This document shows, piece after piece, positions 15,851-23,553 of a stretch of DNA of 64,000 nucleotides. The DNA comes from Sulfurimonas sp. HSL1-2 (GTDB lineage: Bacteria; Campylobacterota; Campylobacteria; Campylobacterales; Sulfurimonadaceae). The stretch spans positions 434,001 to 498,000 of the forward strand of contig NZ_CP147914.1 in NCBI RefSeq assembly GCF_039645565.1, in the 5' to 3' direction. Position numbers and translations under genes: made by a program. Positions within the stretch are counted from its first letter, which is position 1; the number at the start of each line of letters is the position of its first letter. The notes beneath the pieces were generated by a model. The model saw nothing but the letters and a program-made list of their open reading frames with translations. It made no database searches and was not told where the DNA came from.

Positions 15851-16900
15851 TTAATTGTCAGTATAAATAAAATCTGTGAATTTTTTATATATTTCAAAAT
15901 TTTTACTAGGTACAAATTCTTCATTAATAACTTTTGCATCTATTAGAAGATCTAAAATAGTTTTTTCATTTTTTTCGAGAAAATCTTTTGTTTTTTGAGA
16001 AATCGAATCATTATGTAGATTTAATATTTGTGTAGGGACAAATGTACCTTCTTCTATTTTTTTAATAATTCTATATGATTGAATTAAAGAGGTCCCATTA
16101 TCATGATATTCTTTGATAATTATCTCAAAATCTTTATCTATATCTTCATGTTTTTGTTTGAAATTTTCTATTAGTTTCTTTCTAGCATTCACAAAAATAT
16201 TTTTGTCCATGAAACCATAAGAATATCCTGTAAACATAATCATTAGTATCAAAATGAAAAAAAAGAAAAAGAATCGACTTATTTGAATTAAAGGACTTCC
16301 AGAAAATATTTCTTTTATGTAATCTGTTTTTTGCTCATTTTCTTTTATTTCCAAAGTTGGAACGTATGCTAGTTTTCCATTCACTTTATAAAAAAGTTTT
16401 GTTTTTGCATCGTGTAGTACTCTAACTTTTATGTCATAAAATTCGTCTGGCTCAAGTATTACTTTTGACAAAGTAAGAGTGTTCTCATTTATTATTTTAG
16501 GGATGGCATTCTTTTGTAGATATTCATTGCTAGATGTTAATACTTCTGTTTTGAGAATTTTTCCATTTGATACATTAATTTTAATAGGATAATTGTCATC
16601 GTAGTATGAAATAATAATAGGCTTATTTCCCTCATTTTTTATTTTAAAAATTATTGATGATATTGTTTTTTGAATCTTGTCGATATCTTTTTCTTTATAT
16701 AGAATTGTTAATTCTTCTATATCTTCTTTGATATCGATTAGGTTCTGTTCTTTTTCAACTCGAATACTGAAGATCGGATCGTCATTTTTAAAATAAGTTG
16801 TGTAAATAGCAAAAAGAATTGAAGCTACAGCGAAAAGAAAACTAATAGTATTGAATTTATGATTATTTACTAATGCTAAAAAAATATGAAATATTTTCAT
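15851..16900 (-). CDS. AT-rich two-TM membrane protein, probably acquired
   Basis: Not recognised. The 349-residue product starts MKIFHIFLALVNNHKFNTIS after a GGAG site. TM1 is about residues 18-37 and TM2 about 210-228 (six consecutive Phe then ILILMIMF). The roughly 170-residue region between them is probably extracytoplasmic, with beta-rich segments such as NGKLAYVPTLEIKE. The C-terminal 120 residues are charged and helical and would be cytoplasmic. The gene is strikingly AT-rich compared with the window, with AAA, ATT and TTT codons dominating, a clear sign of foreign origin. It lies between two related gene-end fragments near a tRNA remnant. An abortive-infection or other defence role is a guess only. 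Confidence 0.7.
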   Translation of the reverse strand: MKIFHIFLALVNNHKFNTISFLFAVASILFAIYTTYFKNDDPIFSIRVEKEQNLIDIKEDIEELTILYKEKDIDKIQKTISSIIFKIKNEGNKPIIISYYDDNYPIKINVSNGKILKTEVLTSSNEYLQKNAIPKIINENTLTLSKVILEPDEFYDIKVRVLHDAKTKLFYKVNGKLAYVPTLEIKENEQKTDYIKEIFSGSPLIQISRFFFFFFILILMIMFTGYSYGFMDKNIFVNARKKLIENFKQKHEDIDKDFEIIIKEYHDNGTSLIQSYRIIKKIEEGTFVPTQILNLHNDSISQKTKDFLEKNEKTILDLLIDAKVINEEFVPSKNFEIYKKFTDFIYTDN

Positions 16901-17239
16901 AGGTCCAACTCCTATTTATTGAAGACAAATCTACCAGACCCTTCCTTGTTTCTTGATATTTTTAATGGAATTGCCATACATTCAGTTCTAGTTCGTTCAT
17001 TGATTTATCATTTGAGTATGCAGACCTTCAAGCCTTTTACCTTGCCAGCTCTTAGCTTTTATGGGCCGTCAGAACTCTTTACTAACGTAGATCAGCTCTA
17101 CAGATTTTTGAGCATGCAGAATATTCGATATTTAAGAGAATATGAAAAGTGGTTGCCTTGGTATATCCATATTAAGAACGTTGGATCAAAGCTTGAAATA
17201 CAAGTGTTTGAACCAGCTCGTATTATTGAAAAGATCTGA
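16886..17239 (+). pseudogene. Orphan frame, probably the 3' part of a broken gene
   Basis: The open frame (117 codons) begins inside the divergent AT-rich gene and lacks a ribosome-binding site at its first ATG. It encodes TNLPDPSLFLDIFNGIAIHS... and ends KLEIQVFEPARIIEKI. That end is shared with the shorter fragment near 15575, and 100 bases of flanking DNA are also similar. The best reading is the C-terminal part of a protein whose 5' end was replaced when the AT-rich gene arrived. An intact small gene remains possible. The family is unknown. Confidence 0.4.
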
Positions 17240-17304
17240 ATAATTTGTTTTGTTGAAATTGTCGATTTATAGAAGAGTTTTGTTTTTGGAAGTAAAGCTC
17301 TTTA

Positions 17305-17325
17305 CCCAAGAAGAGACTTCTTGGG
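17305..17325. terminator. Terminator hairpin
   Basis: CCCAAGAAG and CTTCTTGGG form a perfect 9-base stem with an AGA loop, followed on the plus strand by ATACTTTGTTTATTTATT. It lies between the broken gene (plus) and the lipoprotein gene (minus), so it can serve either direction. Confidence 0.6.
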
Positions 17326-17361
17326 ATACTTTGTTTATTTATTCAATGTGCAACGGCTCTG

Positions 17362-20145
17362 TCATATTGGACAACCGTTGCCCGGGTAGACAAGTGGGTC
17401 ATTGTCGTCGCAGTCTCCGGTCGGGTCGGCAGCGGTGGCTTCACCGTAGTCTACGCAGTCCAGGTCCGAAGAGAGGACGGTGCTCGTGCTGTCGGGGCGG
17501 TAGCCGTCGTTGTCGGCATCCTTGTAGCAGAGTTCGCGGGTGTCGCAGTTGCTGTCGATGCCGTCATCCACCGTTTCCGTCGCACCCGGATAGGCCGTTG
17601 CATCGGCATCAGCACAGTCCATGCTGTTGTCCGCATAGCCGTCAACGGCGCTGCTGCCGCATGCGCCGGCGGTCAGACTGGTACCGTTTAAAGCAGGATA
17701 GGCTTCCTCGGAGGTAAAGGAACCGTAAGTGTCGTGGTCCGCATCTATGAAACAGGCGACCAAGTCGTTGCAGTTCTCATCTTTGTCATTGCCGGCGACT
17801 TCTGTTTCACCCGGATTGATCGCGGCATTGGTATCGTCACAGTCATCGGTATTAGGGGCGCTACCACCGGCATTGGCGTTATAAGCTGAAGCGACATAAG
17901 TGTCGCCGTCCTGGTCGTAGTCGTTCATATTGTCACAGTTCGCATCGATGCCGTCGTACCAGATCTCCGTCGCTCCGGGATTGACCGTGGCATCGGCATC
18001 GTCGCAGTCGCTCAGGGTTGCGCAGTAACCGTCCACGTCGGCGTCGGTACAGCTGGTACCGCTGTAGGGAATGCGATTGGGCGCATAGGCGCCTTCACTG
18101 GTCCCTCCCGCCAATTTCATCGCCGAGGAGCTGTCTGGTGCCAGCGGATGCGGGTCGCTGCCGTCGGCGAGGGCGTCGTCGTCCGTATCGGCATCGGCGG
18201 GGTCCGTCTCGGAAGCGCCGACGGCGCCGTTGGTGTCCATGTCCTCGCCGCCCGTGCAGACCGGGGCGACCGTGGCCGACCCGTCGCAAAGGCCGTCGTT
18301 GTCGCTGTCGGGGTCGAGGGGGTCGGTATGCGTGGTGGGGTCGGTGTCCGGCTGCCAGAGTGCGAGGTTCGTCCCGCTGTAGGCAATGGCGGCCGCGCCG
18401 TCGCTGGTGCCGCCTGAAATACCTGAAGACTTTCCGATCTCGAGACCGTCGTTGAGGCCGTCGTTGTCGCTGTCATTGTCGAGCGGATTGAGTGAGTAGG
18501 TGACTTCAAGGCCATCCATGATGCCGTCATCATCGGTGTCGGCGTCGAGCGCGTCGGTATTGGCGCTGAGCTCCTGGCCGTCGTTGAGACCGTCGTTGTC
18601 CGTATCGGCATCGTTCGGGTCTGTCCCGTTGATGGTCTCCGCGGCGTCTGAAACCCCGTCGCTGTCGGCATCGGGAGAAGGCGTACCGCTGCAGACCCCG
18701 GCGCCGTCGCAGACATCGTCCACCGTCAGCGGGTCAAGGTCATCACAGGCGGTGCCGGCGACGAGATAGTACATATTGCACCCTGCGGTATCGCATGAGC
18801 CGGTCGTCGGGTCGCAGTAAGGGGCCGTACACGGGTTGCCGTCGTCGCAGAAGGCGTCGTTGGGCGTATTGGCACACGCCCCGGCGGTACAGACATCTGT
18901 CGTACAGGCGTAGCCGTCGTCACAGGAGACTACCCCGTTCTCATCCGTAGCGCCGTCACAGTCGTTGTCGAGACTGTCACATGGGTCCAGGGAACTGTTA
19001 TAGTTGGGATCATGTGCAAGGTAAACGGCGTCGTCGCAGGGGAGCCATCCGGCAGCGCCGCCACAGGTTTTGGTGGCTCCGCTGCAGACCCCGTCCTGTA
19101 ATGCGCAAAGCGGCGCGATGAGGTCCGGATCGGCACTGTCGATCAGGCCGTCACCGTCGTTGTCGTCGCCGTCACAGACCTCGACTTCGACTTCGTCGAT
19201 CATACCGTTACAGTTGTCGTCGATGTTGTTCCCAATGATTTCGATTGCGCCCGGATAGACATTGGGGTTGGTATCGTTACAGTCGGTGGTAAAGGGGTAG
19301 CCGTCCGCATCGGCATCGGCGGGGGCCGTCACCGTGTAGGAGAGCGCGAGCTGATCCAGGGCATTGGCGCCGGTGTCGTTGACGTCGATGACGAGGGTCT
19401 GGGCCCCTTCCGTCCAGTAGGTTTTGGCAGATAAGGTCAGGCGGTCATTGGCATGGACGTCCGCGCTCCAGGCTCCGCCGTTGCTCTGGGGACTCATCGT
19501 GCCGGAGAGCAGGAGGCTGGTCGTATCCATGCTCCGGGTGAAAACGACGGCGATGGTGTCGTTGACCTCAATGTCCGAACCGCTTTCGGGAACGGCGATC
19601 GCCGTGAGCGGGACGGTCATGCCCACGGCCGCCATCCCTTCGCCCAGCGCGTGCATCGCTTCGACCGCCCCGACCAGCGTGATCCCCAGTGCCGCTTCGA
19701 CATCTGCGGCGAAAGTGGGGGAACTGAAATCCGTCCCCGCAGGAAGGGAGGCGATCAATGTGCTGTTGAGATCGATGAGCCCGTTGTTCGGGTCGCCGTC
19801 CCCGTCAAGCGACTGCAGCAGCCGTGCCAGGTTGACGGCGGCCACGGTGTCGGTAGGGAAGAAGCTGTAGGGCGCGACCGGGCCGTTTTCGGCCGTGACG
19901 GTTCCGATGGTGACGGCGCCGACCGAGAAGGTGACGGTGTCGCCGTCCGGGCAGGTGTACCCGCCGCCGGCATCGGTCGTACCGGCCGTACCGGAAGAAC
20001 AGGCATAGGAGAGCCCCTGGACGGGGGCGTCTATAAACTGGCCGGTCACCGTCGGGGTACTGCTTCCCCCGCCGCCACCGCCACACGCAGCCAATAAAAT
20101 CAACGCCGTGAAGGCGGGTAAGAGTATTCCCATCCGGATCATCAT
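17362..20145 (-). CDS. Large lipoprotein with MopE-type and thrombospondin type 3-like repeats
   Basis: Exported lipoprotein of 927 aa. The signal peptide ends in the lipobox LAAC, followed by a Gly linker. Residues of about 35-270 form an unknown domain with a SMDTTSLLLSG segment as in bacterial Ig-like repeats. The remainder is Asp/Asn-rich. Several DCNDTNPNVYPGAIEI-like units (D-C-x-D-x-x-x-x-x-x-P-G-A-x-E) match the MopE-type metal-binding motif. A central block of D-x-D-x-DG repeats resembles thrombospondin type 3 calcium sites, and Cys-rich parts are also present. It is expected on the cell surface, binding calcium or copper. AAGGAT precedes ATGATG. It lies inside the putative tRNA-Leu element but has GC content like the host. 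Confidence 0.82.
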   Translation of the reverse strand: MMIRMGILLPAFTALILLAACGGGGGGSSTPTVTGQFIDAPVQGLSYACSSGTAGTTDAGGGYTCPDGDTVTFSVGAVTIGTVTAENGPVAPYSFFPTDTVAAVNLARLLQSLDGDGDPNNGLIDLNSTLIASLPAGTDFSSPTFAADVEAALGITLVGAVEAMHALGEGMAAVGMTVPLTAIAVPESGSDIEVNDTIAVVFTRSMDTTSLLLSGTMSPQSNGGAWSADVHANDRLTLSAKTYWTEGAQTLVIDVNDTGANALDQLALSYTVTAPADADADGYPFTTDCNDTNPNVYPGAIEIIGNNIDDNCNGMIDEVEVEVCDGDDNDGDGLIDSADPDLIAPLCALQDGVCSGATKTCGGAAGWLPCDDAVYLAHDPNYNSSLDPCDSLDNDCDGATDENGVVSCDDGYACTTDVCTAGACANTPNDAFCDDGNPCTAPYCDPTTGSCDTAGCNMYYLVAGTACDDLDPLTVDDVCDGAGVCSGTPSPDADSDGVSDAAETINGTDPNDADTDNDGLNDGQELSANTDALDADTDDDGIMDGLEVTYSLNPLDNDSDNDGLNDGLEIGKSSGISGGTSDGAAAIAYSGTNLALWQPDTDPTTHTDPLDPDSDNDGLCDGSATVAPVCTGGEDMDTNGAVGASETDPADADTDDDALADGSDPHPLAPDSSSAMKLAGGTSEGAYAPNRIPYSGTSCTDADVDGYCATLSDCDDADATVNPGATEIWYDGIDANCDNMNDYDQDGDTYVASAYNANAGGSAPNTDDCDDTNAAINPGETEVAGNDKDENCNDLVACFIDADHDTYGSFTSEEAYPALNGTSLTAGACGSSAVDGYADNSMDCADADATAYPGATETVDDGIDSNCDTRELCYKDADNDGYRPDSTSTVLSSDLDCVDYGEATAADPTGDCDDNDPLVYPGNGCPI

Positions 20146-20331
20146 GCCATCCTTTGTAAGAGCAATAATTTTATTATTAAACGATCCCTCTTAGAAGCAT
20201 ATAAAAATGATGACAGAAGGGGTGGGATCTGCAGCAAAGACGGCAGCATTGCGTATAGAGAAATAAGCGATGTTTTTTTTGTTTCAGGGTTTTGAGTCGG
20301 ATTTGAATGATGTTGTGAAAAAATTAGAAGA

Positions 20332-20417
20332 TGGTGCGACCGGCGAGATTTGAACTCGCACACCAAGTTGGCACTACCCCCTCAAGATAGCGTGTCTACC
20401 AATTCCACCACGGTCGC
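20332..20417 (-). tRNA. tRNA-Leu (anticodon GAG)
   Basis: Read on the minus strand, the gene starts GCGACCG and ends CGGTCGC-A-CCA, with CCA encoded. The anticodon stem CTATC/GGTAG encloses TTGAGGG, giving anticodon GAG, which reads CTC and CTT. The T-arm is GCGAG-TTCAAAT-CTCGC and the long variable arm is typical of a class II tRNA. At 86 bases the length fits. Its 3' end is duplicated near 15.7 kb. Confidence 0.95.
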
Positions 20418-20495
20418 GTTTTAACAGTAAGTTTTAAAAGACCAGAATTATACTGGCGAGAATGTTATAAACAGCTTAAATTTCTTCAGACTGTC

Positions 20496-20521
20496 AAAAA
20501 AAACGAAGGCCGAAGCCTTCG
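20496..20521 (-). terminator. Rho-independent terminator of atpE
   Basis: On the minus strand CGAAGGC-TTCG-GCCTTCG is followed by eight T residues, 17 bases after the atpE stop. This is a textbook intrinsic terminator and separates atpE from the tRNA gene. Confidence 0.9.
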
Positions 20522-20537
20522 CGGGTTTTTCGGCTGA

Positions 20538-20852
20538 TTAGCCGAGGTACGGGTTAGCGTACAGAGCGATCAGGGCAATAACGAGTGTATAGATGACCTG
20601 AGCTTCGATCATCGCGAGGGCGATGAACATAGTCGTCATGAGCTTACCACCCAGACCCGGGTTGCGAGCAGTACCTGCGATAGTCGCAGCAGCAGTGTGA
20701 CCCATACCGATAGCGCCACCGAGAGCAGCGAGACCGAGGCCGACGCCTGCAGCGATCATAGAGTAAGCTTTGAGTGTCTGGTTTGCAACATCAGCGTCAG
20801 CTGCGAAAGCAGCGCCAGCGAAAGCAACCATCAGAAAAAGAATCTTTTTCAT
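20538..20852 (-). CDS. atpE: F0F1 ATP synthase subunit c
   Basis: Forms the rotating c-ring of the membrane ATP synthase. The 104-residue product has an extra N-terminal hydrophobic segment (MKKILFLMVAFAGAAFA) that looks like a signal peptide, a feature typical of Campylobacterota c subunits. Helix 1 (about 30-58) is Gly/Ala-rich. The polar loop is ARNPG (62-66). Helix 2 carries the ion-binding carboxylate Glu83 in MIEAQVIY. No Gln/Thr sodium-site residues are evident, so proton coupling is likely. GGAGAAC precedes this ATG, and a longer reading of 21 residues is rejected. It is monocistronic, with its own terminator, away from other atp genes, as usual in the phylum. Confidence 0.96.
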   Translation of the reverse strand: MKKILFLMVAFAGAAFAADADVANQTLKAYSMIAAGVGLGLAALGGAIGMGHTAAATIAGTARNPGLGGKLMTTMFIALAMIEAQVIYTLVIALIALYANPYLG

Positions 20853-20963
20853 GGAGTTCTCCAATAAATTTTTTTGTGTCAAAGTCCGTTCGGCTTGCGT
20901 ATCCCTACTTGTCACTTTGCGGGCGAATTATAGATACTGCACGCTTAAGAGGCGCTTTGTTGT

Positions 20964-22136
20964 CTATAAAGTGATAGGGATGACTTTTCCGAAGGGGACC
21001 GTCCTGTCGGTCTCGGGGGTGATCCAGACGGTGTCGATAAGGGGCTCCGTGTCCGGAAAACGGCCGTCGCAGTCGGTAAAGTAGAGCAGCAGCGGGGCCA
21101 TCGGGGCATGGCGCTCCGTCCATTCGAAGACGGGGCGGAAGTCGGTGCCGCCCCCGCCTTTGAGGTCGAAGACGAGCGGTTCGCCGGGGTAGAACTGGTG
21201 GTGCGACTGCACCTTCGCATCGCTTACAAGCAGCTCGATGCGGTAGTCGGCAAAGGTCTCCAGCAGGGACTCGACCTCGGCGATGAAGCGCCCCAGCAGC
21301 ACCTCGTCGACGGAGCCGGAGCTGTCGATGGCGATGACAAGGTCGAGGGTCTCCGAAGTGGGCGAAGGGAGGTAGATGTGGCTGTAGAGCAGTTTCTTTG
21401 AGGGCGGGAGCATGCGGTAGTCGCTGCGCAGGTGGCGGTTGAGGGCATGGGCGAGTTCGCTGCGCCAGTCGATGACGCTCTTCGTCGTGGGGATGAAAAA
21501 GCGCTCCAGCCCCAGCGGGGTGTCTCCTTGCTGCTCCAGCATTTCGCGGACGGCCTTTTCAAAATGTTCGAATAAAGACTCTTCGACGCTGTTCTCCACC
21601 TCCATCTGCGGCCGTTTTTTGTCCGGATCGTGGTCCCCCTCGGCGTTTTTCAGCTCGTCGCGCTTGCGCTGGTTGTTCTCGTTGAAGCCGGTGTCGTTGC
21701 TCTCGTCGTCGCTGTACTCTTCGTTTCTGATTTCGTCTTTGAGCTGGGCGTAGATCGCCTCGGCGTACATCCCCTCGAAACGGGGGTCGTAATTGACCTG
21801 CGGCGGCAGGGCAAAGCCGTTTTGCACGAGCATGGCGTTGATGGCGTGGTCGGTGGCCAGCTGCCACAGCCAACTCATGCGGCCGTTCTGACGCCGTTCA
21901 TGCACGAGCGCGGCGTGCATGGCGCCGTTGGCGAGCATGAATTCGCACTCCTGCGCATCCAGGTTCTCGACATAGTCGGGGTTGTACTCCAGCCGGAGGC
22001 CGTTGCTGAGAAAGCCCGGGATGTCGTCGCTGGTGTCCAGCTCCAGGCGGCTGGCGAGGGTGCCGAAGTAGGGGGAGTTGAGCAGGAGGGTGGCCTTGGC
22101 CTTGCCCAGTTTTTCGGCGGCGACTTTTTCAGACAT
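20964..22136 (-). CDS. VWA-like metallopeptidase-domain protein (DUF2201 type)
   Basis: Partner of a MoxR-type ATPase (390 aa). The N-terminal half (about 1-190) resembles the DUF2201 putative metallopeptidase domain, with ANGAMHAALVHERR as the possible zinc helix; it lacks a canonical HExxH. An acidic linker (EEYSDDESND) follows. The C-terminal half is a VWA-like domain with a MIDAS-type DLVIAIDSSGSVDE, LLVSDAKV and GGGGTDFRPVFEW. MoxR-VWA pairs act as AAA+ chaperones that insert cofactors or remodel complexes. The MoxR gene lies 156 bases upstream on the same strand, the gap holding a hairpin repeat. The target complex is unknown. Confidence 0.85.
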   Translation of the reverse strand: MSEKVAAEKLGKAKATLLLNSPYFGTLASRLELDTSDDIPGFLSNGLRLEYNPDYVENLDAQECEFMLANGAMHAALVHERRQNGRMSWLWQLATDHAINAMLVQNGFALPPQVNYDPRFEGMYAEAIYAQLKDEIRNEEYSDDESNDTGFNENNQRKRDELKNAEGDHDPDKKRPQMEVENSVEESLFEHFEKAVREMLEQQGDTPLGLERFFIPTTKSVIDWRSELAHALNRHLRSDYRMLPPSKKLLYSHIYLPSPTSETLDLVIAIDSSGSVDEVLLGRFIAEVESLLETFADYRIELLVSDAKVQSHHQFYPGEPLVFDLKGGGGTDFRPVFEWTERHAPMAPLLLYFTDCDGRFPDTEPLIDTVWITPETDRTVPFGKVIPITL

Positions 22137-22153
22137 GGGTTAGATCCGAAGTG

Positions 22154-22227
22154 TTTGTTCCCCTTCTTCTTTGTTTGCCCAAAGAAGAAGCCGAACCGGG
22201 AAGAAGAAAGGGCAAATCGGCTGCCGC
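22154..22227 (+). repeat. Interspersed hairpin repeat, copy A
   Basis: This segment contains TTCTTCTTTG and CAAAGAAGAA (perfect 10-base arms, six-base loop) followed by CCGAACC, GAAGAAGAAAG and GGCTGCCGC. A second copy at 33843-33915 shares the arms and flanking words in the same order. It lies between the MoxR and VWA genes and is probably a dispersed intergenic repeat. Confidence 0.7.
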
Positions 22228-22292
22228 GCATGAATGGTGTTGATCGGTTGTCAACCTTTTTCTATTACGTGCGCGCGCCATGCTGTACCTTT

Positions 22293-23288
22293 TTATTGCA
22301 GAAGAAAGGCGAACTTGCCGACCCACTTGCCGTAGGCGTCGAGGTGGTCCATCATGACACCGTTTTTCTGGAGATCCTGGACGATGAGGACGGCGAACTC
22401 CGGCGGGAGGAGGTGCGTGTAGTCGAGCAGGCGTGCCAGTACGTCGTCATCGGGGGCTTTGAGCACCTTTGCGACGAGGGCGGAGGCGAGGGCGTAGAGG
22501 GCGCTGAGATCCTCCGGGACCTCGTGCGACTCCCCGCGCAAAACGGCGTCGGTGTCGGGCAGGAGGTGCATCACTTTGGCAAAGGCCATGAAATCGACGG
22601 CGCGCTCCTCGCCTATGGCCCCGGCGATGGCGTTCAGGGCCAGCTGATCGCGCATGCCCGAAGCAAGGATGCCGTTGACGAACTCCCAGCTGCGCGGGGT
22701 GGGGAAGCTCTTGGTGTCGCTGGCGGGGTCGAAACCGAAGAGGGCCGCGTTGTTGGCGCTGATGTAGCCGATGATGCGCTCGTCGATTCCCCGCCCGTAA
22801 GCCCAGCGGCGCCAGTCGTCGACGTTGACGTCCATCTCCAGGTGGATGAAGCGGTTGGCCAGCGGCAGCGGCATGCGGTAGACGACGCCCCGGTCGTTTT
22901 CGCGGTTGCCCGCCGCGACGATGGCCCACCCCTCGGGCAGTTCGTACTCGCCGACTTTGCGGTCGAGGATGAGCTGGTAGGCCGAGGCCTGTACGGAGGG
23001 GGCGGCGGTGTTGAGCTCGTCGAGGAAGAGGATCCCGCTTCCCTCCCGCGGCAGGAACGACGGCGGCGCCCAGACGGCCTGGTGCGCCTGGTTTTCGTAA
23101 AAGGGGATCCCCTTGAGGTCGGTCGGGTCCATCAGCGAGAGGCGCAGGTCGATAAAGCCCATGCCTTTCGCTTCGGCGATCTGCTTGACGACGGAGGATT
23201 TGCCGATGCCCGGTGCCCCCCACAAAAAGGTCGGAAGCTTCTGCTCGACCAGGGCGTCCAGGGTTTCAATGATCTCTTGACTTCTCAA
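22293..23288 (-). CDS. MoxR-family AAA+ ATPase
   Basis: AAA+ ATPase (331 aa) of the MoxR/RavA class. Walker A is GAPGIGKS (24-31) and Walker B is GILFLDELN. Sensor 1 lies around AAGNREND and an Arg-finger region follows in PLANRF. The C-terminal lid includes FPTPRSWEFVNGIL. The start is taken as a TTG (MRSQEIIETLD) because GGAGGTG lies just upstream; an earlier TTG would place that ribosome-binding site inside the gene. It pairs with the downstream VWA protein, and MoxR proteins act on such partners to mature enzyme complexes. The complex served here cannot be told from the neighbours. Confidence 0.88.
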   Translation of the reverse strand: MRSQEIIETLDALVEQKLPTFLWGAPGIGKSSVVKQIAEAKGMGFIDLRLSLMDPTDLKGIPFYENQAHQAVWAPPSFLPREGSGILFLDELNTAAPSVQASAYQLILDRKVGEYELPEGWAIVAAGNRENDRGVVYRMPLPLANRFIHLEMDVNVDDWRRWAYGRGIDERIIGYISANNAALFGFDPASDTKSFPTPRSWEFVNGILASGMRDQLALNAIAGAIGEERAVDFMAFAKVMHLLPDTDAVLRGESHEVPEDLSALYALASALVAKVLKAPDDDVLARLLDYTHLLPPEFAVLIVQDLQKNGVMMDHLDAYGKWVGKFAFLLQ

Positions 23289-23300
23289 GGGCACCTCCAA

Positions 23301-23553
23301 TTTCCCTGCGTGAATTTCAGAAAGGATTTGAGGTATGAGATTTTTTTGGAGCGCTTTGCAGGCATAGCGGGAGCTACGTCAAAAAGTGAACCAAGGAAAG
23401 ATCGTGCCTCAAATGCTTTCCCGCAGGGCGTTGCAGAGAAAACTCTCTTCAGGATTGTACTATGCCTCAGGTATTTGACAAACCTTGGAGGGTAGATTCC
23501 GATGAGAACTTTCTCTGTAACGCTGAAAACGCGGAGGGGAGTTGGATGTGCCC
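23301..23553. other. Intergenic stretch without gene
   Basis: This 253-base gap separates the MoxR gene from the repeat-protein gene, both minus strand. A minus-strand open frame crosses it but has no ribosome-binding site and overlaps the MoxR start, so it is not called. No promoter stands out. Confidence 0.4.

Noticed and set aside
17400-19300. CRISPR-like spaced repeats
   Set aside because: The regular spacing comes from Asp-rich protein repeats (GTCGTTGTC-type codons) in the lipoprotein gene; repeats are imperfect and in frame.
21630-23495. Plus-strand open frame of 621 codons across the VWA-MoxR region
   Set aside because: It is antisense to two genes with intact motifs and lacks its own domain or ribosome-binding site.
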